Position numbers and translations under genes: made by a program. The notes beneath the pieces are model-generated. The model saw only the letters and a program-made list of their open reading frames with translations, was not told the origin of the DNA and did no database searches. 64,000 nucleotides of DNA from Strongylocentrotus droebachiensis (Eukaryota; Echinodermata; Echinoidea; Camarodonta; Strongylocentrotidae). Where the stretch lies: assembly GCA_035222895.1 (NCBI GenBank), contig JAVYIG010006527.1:1-64000 (forward strand). Direction: 5' to 3'. Below are positions 44,797 through 57,700 of the stretch, piece by piece (positions within the stretch are counted from its first letter, which is position 1; every line of letters begins with the position of its first letter).

Positions 44797-44847
44797 ATTA
44801 GGTGGACATACATGTAGAAGCCAGCAGTGCTGTAAATCTCTACAGGC
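44797..44847 (+). other. plexin 5' UTR segment
   Basis: Follows acceptor GTAATTTTTACAG ending at 44796. The AUG at 44848 lies 51 bases downstream. A less likely acceptor is the CTCTACAG ending at 44846. Confidence 0.6.
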
Positions 44848-47800
44848 ATGGCTTGGAAAGGTTTGAAAGCGTTATTGCTCTTTCTGATCCTTATATCAAG
44901 CCAGACTCAGTCCATCCAATCAGCTCCTCTCTCATCCTACCTGGTGTCATCATTTACCTCTCCTAACTCTGACTCCACCCTACCATTCAACCACATCGCC
45001 ATCAACACCATCACTGGAGATGTCTATGTTGGAGCACGAGAAAGGCTCTACCAACTCGATTCGGAACTAAACCTGAAACAAACGGTCGGTACTGGAGTCT
45101 GCCCTTCGCCAGATGATGAGAATGTCAATGATAATAAACTTCTTGTCGTCGTGATAACACCCCAGAGGAACACTCTCATCACTTGTGGAGGCTGTGACGG
45201 TTTCTGTGAGACAAGGAGCTTAGCCAATATATCACATGATGTAATGAGGTATGATTCAACCAGTGGTCAGTCAGTTGTGAGAACAGATGATCTACCTACT
45301 GTTGGAGCTGTTGTTCTGGGAGCTGAATATATGAGACCCGGCGAGGGTACTCCCAATCGAACATTTTACCTATTCACAGGCGTCAGTGGTACCCAACCTA
45401 ATTATATTTTAACGCACACGCTTTCAGACCTTAATGAAGATCGAAGGATAACGCGAGTATTTACCACGGCGAGTTTTTTCAAACATCTGATAGTTAACAA
45501 TGATTATCTGTACTATTTCATAACCAGAGGAGACAGTGTGCACTTGGGACGTCTTTGTCGTAATTCACTAGATCTGTTCTTTGAGTCGTACACTGAGATA
45601 GAGCTACAGTGTGGATCTCACAATATGATCCAATCTGCTCATATCGGACCAGCAGGATCCCAGTTAGCTGACTCATTGAATATCAACAGTACTGGTGCCT
45701 TATTGTACGCGGTCTTTTCAAATGAGGGCTCATCTGCCCTCTGTGTATATAAGATGAGTGATGTCCAGCAGAGCTTTGACGATGCTGTTTTTGGATGTAT
45801 TCAAGGAACTAGCACTGGTACAACGAACAGTTACCTGCATGATAGCAGGTGTGGTGAATCTCCAGTAAGCCAATGTAAACAATAATTAACATAAATATGA
45901 AAGTTATATTGTGTAAGTTTTTCTTAAATAATCTAACAGAAGTAGTATAACGGTAGTATCCGCAGTGTGTACCCCGGATGTTTTAATGTTTGTTGTTAAA
46001 TCGATTTGCAATAAATTTTCAATTAAAAAAACAAAACACATACAATTCACAGTATGCTGTCCTGCAATATTGATCGGTCGGGACGAATCCATAGGGAAAA
46101 GCATCGAGGCCGAGTAGTGCATTTCGCGTGCATATAGCAAATATTATAAGATAAGTTTTCTGGTACCCTATTTTACCATTCCAGATCCAAATTACGATTC
46201 AATTCATGTATCGTTTAATTTTCAAAATAGTTTTCAAACTGAACATGATCGAATAGTACCATCACCTGCACAGCTAGTCTTTACTTGAAGCCAAGTTTGT
46301 AAAAATAATACAGTAAAAACACAGTGAAGCATATCGATCAGGCGTTGTAAATGTTGTATCAACGCATGGTGACTGAGTGGCCATGGTTAATGCCTGGTAA
46401 TCCATTGCACTTCCACTTCCACTTCCAACAACCTCAGTTACCTTTAAAAAAAACTTGAAAAAAAATATCTCCTTTCACAATCATTCTAGGAAAACAAATT
46501 CGGTTTTACAACATATCTGCGCCTTCGCCAATGTTCGATACAGAAAGCTACGTGGGAACTATGGATGTGTTCAACTTTTTGCGTTTAAACAAGTTTAGTC
46601 ACGCAATGTATTTCGGCTTGTATTCACAAATGCATTTTGGCGTTTTTTCTGGTAGTATCCTCCTGTTTCATTTTGTCAGGTTCAGTCTAATGTGTTTACG
46701 TGTACAGTCACATAGAACAGTATCCCTTAGACCCTAACCCATCATCACCATTATAAATGTAATATCCATCATGTTTACCAAAGAGAAAGAGAGAGAGAGA
46801 GAGAGACATCGCGCAATAACAGTCATTTACATATGCAGGGGCTTATGAGATGCGTGTTTCTTCTAAAATGTGATAAATCATTTCCTTTTTCTTTCCTGAC
46901 AGATTTGGTTCACACCATCAGATTCCGTCCAGTGTACCGCGTATTTCGAAGAAGATGGTTTAAGATATCCTCTATACCAGTATGCCAGTGGAACGGTCCC
47001 CCTCTCTGCCTCACCCATCATCACCATTCCTGATGTGATACCCACATCCATTGTGACAACCGTAGACAGACATCACACAGTGGCATTCATGGGAGATACA
47101 CAAGGAAACCTTCATAAGGTTTGGTACCTTCACAATGTAGTAGATCATCGACATAAATGTATCGGCTCGTATTGTACGATGTCATGGCAAATCAATGAAC
47201 AAGATTGTATACAGCTAACTCTCTTTGTTGGTAAAAAAAATAATAACTCTGTATCCTCCTGAAAAATGTCAATAATTCTTGAACTCTCCAAACGAATTTG
47301 TCCTGTAAAATATATATATGTTTTGTAAATGTTGATCTTCCTTTGTCATGATTACATAAAAAACTAACAGATTTATAAAAGCTAGTTACATTGAATATGC
47401 TTGTCAAACAAAAAATATCTCGGACGTACAAAAGTCACACATAAAAGATAAACGTAAATTTTGCAAGATATGATTTGTATTACAAAGACGTTTAGTAAAC
47501 AGAATGATGTAAAACATTGATTTTTCATTTGAGTACTGATTAAGTAAATGCTTAATAACATGATTATTTCCATGGTATTGTGCCATGCAAAAAATATTGG
47601 AATTAAATTATACCCTCCAATTATATATAATCATGAAGAATTTAATGATCTTACAATTGTAGGTGAAGGTATTTTTTACTCGTATTAATGAAGCCTCATT
47701 ATTCAAAATTTGTTTCGGTAAAGATTACTAGGCCTACATGTTTACGGTATCACATAGGTGACCGTATTTTTTTTAATGCTGCCTTCACTGCCAGACTGTT

Positions 47801-50800
47801 GTCTTCCGTAATACCCTTATAAGGAACAAGCAAATAACAACACCAAACCATATTTTGTTTATGATTTCACTAAATAGTTGAACATAGTCAACGGTTCATT
47901 TGGCTACGTATATGAAGATGTCTTCATTGGAGTTGGATCTGTCTTACAAGAGATGTTTCTTGATGAATCGAAAGAGCAGCTGACCCTTGCTACAAGTTCA
48001 GACCAAGGTTCAAAGGTAAGCATGTTCAGAAAGATAAGCTAATATCACAATCCATATGACTTCTTTCGTTTTTGCTTTAGATTTCTTTTTCATTTTCATA
48101 TTAAATATCAGGTTCTCACGTTAGACTTAGTCAACTGTGGCCAGTACCAGAGCTGTGGGGAGTGCATTGGTAAGAATGGAGGAGATGATGGGGACCCTTA
48201 TTGTGGATGGTGTACTCTAGAGGCAAGGTTAGTGCATTGTATGGGTTAGGAAAAGGGTAATGATAATAATAATAGGCATTTGTATAGCGCCGTCTATCTA
48301 TGAACTCTATTCCGAGGCGCACTTATTATTACCCCGGCTGTAGTAAAAGACATTTAACATGTGTTCTGTTAACTTTACTTCCACACAGAAGGAGGATGAG
48401 GGATCCGGAGAGATGTCAGCCCTTAGAGGAAGGAAATAGTTCTGATTTCACTTTTGATATGTTCAATATGGTATTTTTGACTTGTCACGTGTACACAAAA
48501 AGTATTCTGTCCATTCATCATTACTTATATTTATCATTTTCATCCTTCCCACACACTCTCCCCTTCAAGATGTACAAGATACGAGGAATGTCCTTTCCCT
48601 GACGAGTCAACTCGATGGTTATCTTACAATGCCTTCCAGTGTGTATCCCTCTCAGATGTCCAGCCTGATCATAGACTGCCTTACCAAGAGACAGAACAAG
48701 AAGTAGGTGCCCTTGGGACTTCCTGTCTATCAAAACAAAAAATTGTGGACCGCTGAATATGAACATTTTCAATAACGATATAAAAAAAAACTACAGACTC
48801 GGCTAAAACTAGGCGTCAATTTTATCTTTGAAGCTCTAAGTTTTAATTCCCCAAAACAATCATATACCATCCAAAGTGCATGTAGCCAGTTGGATATGTT
48901 TTATTTTTCAGTTACATTTTCCTGTGATTCTTTTGCGAGAAGTCATTCAATTAATTTTTTCTTGAATTTTATAAAGAATCGATTCAGTAAGTAATATTCA
49001 TTATTAATATAAAAACTTCATAAGGCCCTACTTTACAATATGAAGTCATGTCCATTCTTATGCTAATAAAATACTTTTTTTGACCTCACTATATGGTAAT
49101 AGTTTTGTTCATCTTTTGTATGGCAGACATCATATCTAATCTTGTTTTTACATGCGGTAGATCACCATTACCGTTCAGCAGCTACCAGCCCTCAAAGACA
49201 GCCATCAATACCAGTGTGCCTTTGACTCCTACCAGGTCAATGCTGACACCTCTGCAACCAATACAGTCATATGCGTAACTCCTCCTGTGAGTGGATTGCC
49301 TACGATTGCAGAAGAAGGTAGAGAAAAATATTAATTATCTCCGTTAATTTCGTTTCTTTTGAAATCTACATTCTAACTGTTTTACAGTGTTTTACAGTCA
49401 CAATTCTTTTTTTGACGCAAAATGATCACAAAAGATCTGCGTTATTTAAACTTTAAGTTTGGGAAACCTCGAAGTTATACATAATGATCCACTTACCACG
49501 ACGATGGTTCACACCATTCACAGCAAAGAATCAAAGTTCACTACAAACATGACAAGCCAAAGATAGCATTTATTTAACTACGAGCTACCAAACTTCAAAG
49601 TTATTTGCGCTAGCATGGCACATACATGTCACTACATAACTTCGAAGTTTAAACACACGACCTAACCTTCAATGAAGCTATGAATAAGAAGACTGGAAGA
49701 GCAGGAAGAGACCAGTACAACTTTGGGGAAAATCCAATAAAGATTAAGAAGGTTCATATGAGGTATAAATAAGCCACAAACTTGTAGCATACCGTGGTTT
49801 CCCTTTTCATTAGTTTTATATTTATTTTGCACTAAGAATCTAAAGAATTTATCCTTTTCTCCATAACAAATATATTATTTCAATTTACCTTAAGTGATAG
49901 TGTTTTTTATTTTATATCGAGGGGGAGGGGAAATAACGAAAAAACAAATTAGGTTTACACACATATCCCTGAAGAAGATTAGTTGAAAACTTTTGCAACC
50001 GTCTTATTCTAGATCTCCATTTTTTATTTACCACCAGCGGACCATGTAACATTGACACTTTCCATTGTCTCAACGGAAACTGGAGTAAGCTTCGTCAGCA
50101 CAGATTTCATATCGTTTGACTGCACCCATCTTAAATCGTAGGTTCCTTGGTTTCTAGTTTTGTAATATGCCAACTTTCTTTTTATTATACAAAGAAAGTT
50201 AATTTGTCCCATACTTTTACTGACTACATAAAAGATTTGACAATCCTATGGTAGCTTAGATCAGAGGAAATATCATGAATATTAAAATAATACATTTGAT
50301 GTAATATGATTTTACTATTCCATTGCAATTGGTTTAATAATGTGGGCATATTGTCCTCCCCTCTCGCCATCCTTCATAAACACAAGTGGCTCTCTCTTCT
50401 ATCTTAATAATAGCTACAAATCCAAACATTCATGTTACAGGCTAAATATTTTCATGGGAGTTGTAAAGTGCAATGTCTATAAATATATTAAATGAATCGG
50501 GCGGCCCAACATCTGCTTCGGCAAAAAATTGCTCTCGGCTAATTTCGTCAAAGAAATAGAGTTAGGAGTTAGGATTGTAAATGAGTGTTAGGTTAGGTTT
50601 ACATATAAGGTTATGTTTAGTCCATGCAGAGTTGAATTTTAGAAGTTGGTAAATGTAGAATATTGACTGCGTCGCAATATTCATAGATCATGTGTTGTAC
50701 AATCTAATTTCAGATAGGTAGTAGATGCAAGCAAGCAAAACTCTTCATTCTTAGCATCACAGACTTGACATCGTATAATTCGTGTAATTCGTATCATTTC

Positions 50801-51671
50801 CAGCTACTTATTTTGTTTCTTGCAGTTGTTCATCTTGTGTAACAAGTCCCTGGTCATGTGACTGGTGTGTTTATGACAACATGTGTACACATGATAGCAG
50901 CTCATGTCAGCCGGAAGATACAGTGGTGATTGGAGAAAATGTTAGTATATTTGTTAACATTAAAAAAATGTATCTCTCTCTCTCTCTCTCTTTCTTAGAG
51001 TCAATACCTTTTAGCAATTTTATTGAAAAGAGCATAAGTTGTAATGGTATCTTCGTATTCGTATGTCACGTCAAGGTGTTCTCCTCTTGCTATCAAATCA
51101 AGATTTTTTCCTCTTAGAAATTTCAAGGTAAAGTGTTGGAAAAACATACATTAATATACAAAATAGCGTGAGACTGACGAAGTGCGCATAATGAAGGTCT
51201 GGACATTTTGCAAACTAAAAAGGCATATAACTACTCGCTCCCGACAGAGTAAACTTGACTTTGATCTACATCAAAAAGAATGAATTTGAATATAAAATAT
51301 GCTTTTAAATCATGTCATTCAGTAAATCCTATCAATGTGAAACTAATATTATTAACGTACATACATAACTATTGATAATAGGCTACACGTGTAATATGTG
51401 TGTGTTTGTTATTGTTTGTATCTTGTATCTATTAAATATTTATAGAACATCGTAGGTTCTGGAAACAAAGGCCAGAGTTATTGCCCTCAGCTGTTGGCGA
51501 CATTAGAACGGTTTTTCATACCAGTTAATGTTCCTTCTGGTTACTCACTTCTGGCAAAGAATCTCCCTACAGAGCAGACAAAGGTATGGACAACACCCTA
51601 TTTGTGCTACGATGATTGTAAACTTTACATAATACTACTACTACTTCTACCACCACTACTAATACTACTAT

Positions 51672-51715
<44 letters not shown>

Positions 51716-54700
51716 TTACTACTTCTACTAATATTACTACTCCAACTTCTACTACTACTGATGATAATAATCATGTTATGTTACCACTTCCGACGAACCA
51801 TGTTTATTAACCGGCATCTAGCACGGCGTGCATTACGGCGCTCAACATTTTTAAAGAATCAATTCCTATCTGGTGCTCATGTTATAACTCACCTGGTTCG
51901 AGCGTGGCAAATTTGCAGTAGTTTCTTGTGACATGAATTAAATAATTGAATAATCTCTGACAAAAAATGTAAATGTTGCCTTGTCATCTCTTAAAATTAT
52001 GAAACGATTTTGTTTTCTAATTTAATATTTCGTCAGGTCCAGTCGATCGATTGCATTCTTCGTATTGATGGAGTCGGGATACGAGTACCAAGTTCCTTCT
52101 TCAATGAAACTTACATTCTCTGTAGCGCTAAAGAGGTAAATCTGTGTATGGAACCGTGGGAGAACAAGTCTTAAATTATCAATCATCAATACTATGAATG
52201 CTATGAATGTGAATTGGGAACAACACTTTTACAAGGCCACGTGCTTTGTATATGTAGTTCCCCCCATTTTTAAATTTGTTCATTAATTATTTTGTATCTT
52301 TCGTATCAATGTATTTGTTAACCGAGAATGAATGAAATGAGAATTGAATTTAATTTAAAAATGATATTGCATGGATAAAAAGAGTTTCAATCTAACTAGA
52401 GTAAAACCCCATTAGTGACTTTTATCAATTAATACGTATCAAGTCTTGATTTCTGCTCGGAGTTCGAGAGAATACAATGATAAAAATGAGAAATAATGAT
52501 ACCGGTAGGGCTTAATTGTAAAACAAGTTCTTACTGTACGGAGCATCATTATTTCTTGTATATAGATATTTGCCATCTTTCCTCCGTCTATCCCCTCCAC
52601 CTTCTGGTCCTATATTTTCTTCTATCTTCTTCCCATCTTATTCTTTTTCCTTCCTCTTCTTACTATCCAGTTCTCCTTATCGCTCTCGTGCTGCTTTTTG
52701 CTAAGCCTTTCACCATTTTCTCTTCCCCATTTTCCTTTTACTCCCTTCATCTTCATTAATACTCGCAGTGTGTTTATACCAATCCGTTGGTATAGTGCAT
52801 ATAATAATGATATGTCCTTTTATATGGCGCAGCTACTGTGGGCATATGTTCTTTAGCGCGTAATAAGGAGTGTAACATCATTACCCCAGCTGAAACTGAG
52901 CTGCTGTTATAGGGTGCTACAGGATCCAAGGAATTCTTTCCTACAGGGTACCGATTTACTTCCCTTGAGTAGGGAGTGGCAAGTGTTGATGAATATCTTG
53001 CAAAATACATTAGTATCTGTGCTGGACTCGAACTGCGAACCATGTGATTCGCAGTCCGGTGACATCCACTAAACCATAACATATATCCTGTATTTTGGAA
53101 ATTATTACCTTGGCCTTTTCCTCTATACATCATCTTTACCATCATTTATACTAAACGTAGATGTTCGGATTACACCTGTCTTTTATTTTAACCATGTTTT
53201 AAAATTATGTTCGTTTGAACCTTTTAATTTCAGTACATTTATAATGAGAACATCATCGAGAAGAATGTAAACGTCTCGGTTCAGTGGAATGGGCAATACA
53301 ACATAGATGATCTGACAGATACATATGGTATGACACCCTTTTCGTGTTGTACCAATACATGCTCCATCAATTCCACAGCATATCTTTGATATACAATAAA
53401 ACAAAAAAGTCACCGTAGTCCTTCCTTCACACGGTGTAATTGTCACTTTTATACAATCTATAAAATGCAGGAAAATATAATTGTCCTTCATTTACTTTGA
53501 TGAAACAATTTTTGACTATTCCAATTATCTAATATTTTTACCTGAATCTACTGTTAATGTTATGAAGAAAATTAAAAAGAATTTCAAACAAATTATTTAA
53601 CGCATTTTCAAATGAGACTTCACATCTAAGTCTTCATTTGCCAATTCACCTGTTAGATACTATCATTTTGAAAACTGTTCTGAATCATTTTATCATAGCT
53701 TAGCATTATTATAAAGAAATAAAATAGCCTTAGACAGAGGAAGTGATTACGTTTGTTTTAGATAGAAAGTTCCTCCCATAATTTCTTTTTTTCCATTGAA
53801 GTGACCCTGTACAAGTGTTCGGTTAACAGTGGAAGTTGTAGCCGGTGCCTGTCAGAAGAAGTGACTCCATCGAACTTAAACTGTGGTTGGTGTGGTGATG
53901 ACTGCAATGTCGTTCAGAGTGATGTTTGTCAGAACAATCAGTTTCTCAGTCAGAGTGAGACCCATCTCTGTTCAGCACCAGTTATCACTGACGTAAGAAA
54001 AGAAAAAGATCCCTGCGCGATGTAAAAGTAATAACATGTCACCAAACAAAGTATGCAATGTACCGTAAGAGATCATATCAATTAGTTTTAATAATAATAA
54101 TAATATATGAGATTTGTAAGACGACAAATCCACTTGAAAGAAAAATTGTAAAGACGTACAAAATCATTCATTTCAGTGCGTAATCTATGTGTAATAATTA
54201 TATCAATCATTTGGAGTTTTACTTCCAATTGTCAAATAGCCTTGCATGATAAACATATGGGAACAATCATCAAAGTAATCTTACAAATAATCTGCATGAG
54301 ATTATAACCTTTTTTTGCTTCTCATAGTTTTATCCCTTGTCAGGTCCTATCAATGCTCAAACGAGACTACAAATCACGGGAACTGACCTAGGAGTAGAAT
54401 TTGGTGATGTACTGGAAATTTTCATAGGAGACTTTGTGTGTATTCTGAGTGACATGGGCTCATTTTATCAGCCAGGAGAGAGGTAAAAAGAAAAGCAACG
54501 AAAATAGTTTTAATGTCTTCGATGTATTCGTGTTCATAAACGTCTTATGAATGGCCACTGAGTGATTAGGGAAGGGTGACTTTAATTTTTTCTCCATTAT
54601 TGCATTATCACCGAGAGTGCTAGAATGCCGAATATATGTCATCTCATTTAATAAATGTGTTGCATACATGAAAATTTGAGTAATATCAAAATTCATGATA

Positions 54701-57700
54701 TCATTGCATGAATATAAAAACAGCGTACATAATAATAATACAAATTAAAAAAAAAAACTATTTTGGCTGCAAAAAATGTTTACATCAAATGATCGTTTGT
54801 CTCATTTCTTTCTTGTTGTCAGTGTTAGCTGCATGACTGGGATATCTACTGAACTGATATCAGAACGCATTGGAATCACAGTGAGGTCTGGTGAAAGTAC
54901 TAAGAACGGAAGGAGTACTGCGGAATTCTTTTACAGGGTGAGTGCATAACAAATTGCCTCGTTTACTTTTACATGAGCTTTGCTAAATGGTGCCAATAAA
55001 ATCACATCGAATATCTACTTCACAAATACATTTCCGTGGAAGAAGACAAATCGATTAATTCTTAAGCCCCTTTCACACCGGATCTGCGTAGAGTTGCGTA
55101 GTGTTGCGTACCGACTACGCCGAAGTTAAGCTGCGTACTCATGAATAAATTGATGCTTCGGCGTGGGTCCCTGCGTGGGTTTTGCGTAGGCTTGCGTATA
55201 GTTACGTACCCTGTGCGTAGGCACCGCGTACCTACGGCGTAGGCAATTGGCGTAGGGTTACGTACGCTTGCGTAGGCCTGGCGTAGGGTTGCCAAAAGTG
55301 GCATTTGGTACACGGTTTTGACCGTTATATGTTCAATTTTTTAGTAGGTATTAACAACTGCTGAGGCTATTTTGCAGTAATGTTAATTTGTTCAAGATAT
55401 TATTTTCCAAAAAATGCAGACATTTTTGTGGATGTACTACATTTTTATACTCATTCACAAGGGTAATAAAGGAATTTTCTGTTGATGTACATTGCAAGGT
55501 CACGTGATGTGATTCGATACCTCAAAACGCCAACAATAGAGCGCTTATTTTGATTTGTGAATAAATGTGGACAGAAGTCTGATATTTGTTGACCATATCC
55601 CTTTTTTTTACTCATTTGTAAATATCATTCCATAACAGTTTCCTGAAAGTTTGAAGACGATTGCTGTTGTCCTTTGTCCGTAGCGTATATGTGTGTGACA
55701 ATGTAATGATATAAATGTTAGTCATTTATTACTTCTGACATACACACTCACTCAGTCTCACTAACAGAGTGAGACAAAATTATTTCTTTGCTCATTTCAA
55801 TTAAACAAAATTATTTTACAAGCATACAAACAGGGCACATACAAACCGACACAAATACATACAGATTTCCACAAAACATAAAAACATTTCGCAAGAGGCA
55901 TCAGTTTGTGAGTCTTATCTCTGTTTATTATATCAACAGCCTGAGATGTCAACATCACAAATTGAATAAACCATAACAAGCAAAACATGTCAGTCTGAAA
56001 ATTCTTGTAGTAGTACAAACAGAATTACAAGCAAGAATACAAAATAAAGTCAAAGAAACACTATTTCTTCATGAACAGAATAAATGTGAGAACGCACACA
56101 TGTAAACAAAAATAGCATTTCCCTTCAAAATAATGATCAATACCTGCCAAGTTTACATACAGGTATATACAACAACAAATCTTTATACGTTTTTAATGCT
56201 TCGTCGGACTGGCGTAGGGTAGCGTATTGTGGCGTAGGCTTGGCGTACAGTTGCGTAGGCTTGGCGTACAGTTGCGTAGTTTCTGCGTAAAAAGTCTACG
56301 CCGAAGGTACGCGAAAAAAATTAAACATGTTTCATTTTTTGCGTTCATCTCTTGTACCCATTTGCGTCCCTCCGCGTACAGTTGCGTAGAGTTGCGTACG
56401 ATCGGCGTAGGGTTGCGTACGATCGGCGTAGTCGCTACGCAACTCTACGCAACTCTACGCAAGGCCCGGTGTGAAAGCCCCTTTAGAGAACCATTGCTGC
56501 GGACTTTTCGTTTTGTTTATGCCCTGCCATAATACGCACACATGCTGGATGGCTTGAAATTCTTTTGATTCATGACTTGTCACAGAACCTGTTGTAATGC
56601 CAGTCGTGCCAGTGAAGTAATATGCGTGAGCCAATAAAACAATACAAACTTACACGTAATAGTTTACCTCTACTGACATTGCAATACATTTACATTTGAG
56701 CTTAGGTATTTTCCCAATTAAATAGTTTATACTGCTGGTTTTATACAAGAAAGAATGTATAGTATAACGTTATTATTATACTCTCATCTCGGGCTTCGAG
56801 AGTAGATAGGCGCATTAATTAAATGCCACTGATAAAACATTCAGCCGTAACCTACTTCTTATTGATGTGTAATCCTCTGAATTGATTTATACGAGTAAGT
56901 GCTTTCCTTGCTAGGATCCCATTATATCAGGGTTTAGTCCCACGGAGGGGCAGGTAGCAGGAGGTACAGAGATCACTATTACTGGGATGTACCTCAACAC
57001 AGGAAGGAACATTGAAGCTAGTTTTGGAGAAGCACAATGCAACAATTTGTGAGTATCGGTTATATATATTATGTACCTTCATGGTCAATTGTTTGCGAAA
57101 CATGTTTTCAGTAGCATTTGTTTTGTGTTGATAGATACAATTGGAATATTTCTGATGAATTGGTAGATGCACTTCGAATTGCATTTTACTAATGGGAGGA
57201 TATTTGTGATGGGATTTGATTATGGAATAATATAAATTTACAATGTAATCACAATCACCAAGTAGAATTTAGAAATAGACACATATACACGTACACACAA
57301 ACGCGCACATACAAACGCACACACCAATTGCACCCACGCACACTTGTGCTTGACCACACCTATATTGATTGGCTAGGGAAAATGAGTCGCTTTCATGAAT
57401 TCAAAAAACATTTTTGAGTGGACAGAGAACAAAAACAAAACAATTAACAAATAAAGATATAGTCATGAATCGAAAATAGTGTATACCAAGTGAGGTAGAA
57501 TGACGATAAGTTTTAACAAGTATACAAAATGTATTGCCCTATCATAATTGCTATATTATCATATTATTATCATTGTCATTATTATTATTATCATTGTCAC
57601 TAAATTCATCATCATTATCATTATATTATTATTATTTCATCATATTACTATAATTGTTATTTAACTCTTATCCTGCCATGAGTCTGCTAGCGCGCTATTG

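Noticed and set aside
48389..48470. Possible plexin exon reading RRMRDPERCQPLEEGN between exons 4 and 5
   Set aside because: A fair acceptor (CTTCCACACAG) and GTATTT donor exist, but its 82-nt length breaks the frame into the next exon, whereas joining exon 4 directly to 48570 gives a normal PSI domain.
51494..51931. 145-aa ORF with a long poly-Leu segment, like a membrane protein
   Set aside because: Begins in plexin exon 9 in a shared frame, then runs through the donor into a (TAC)n microsatellite.
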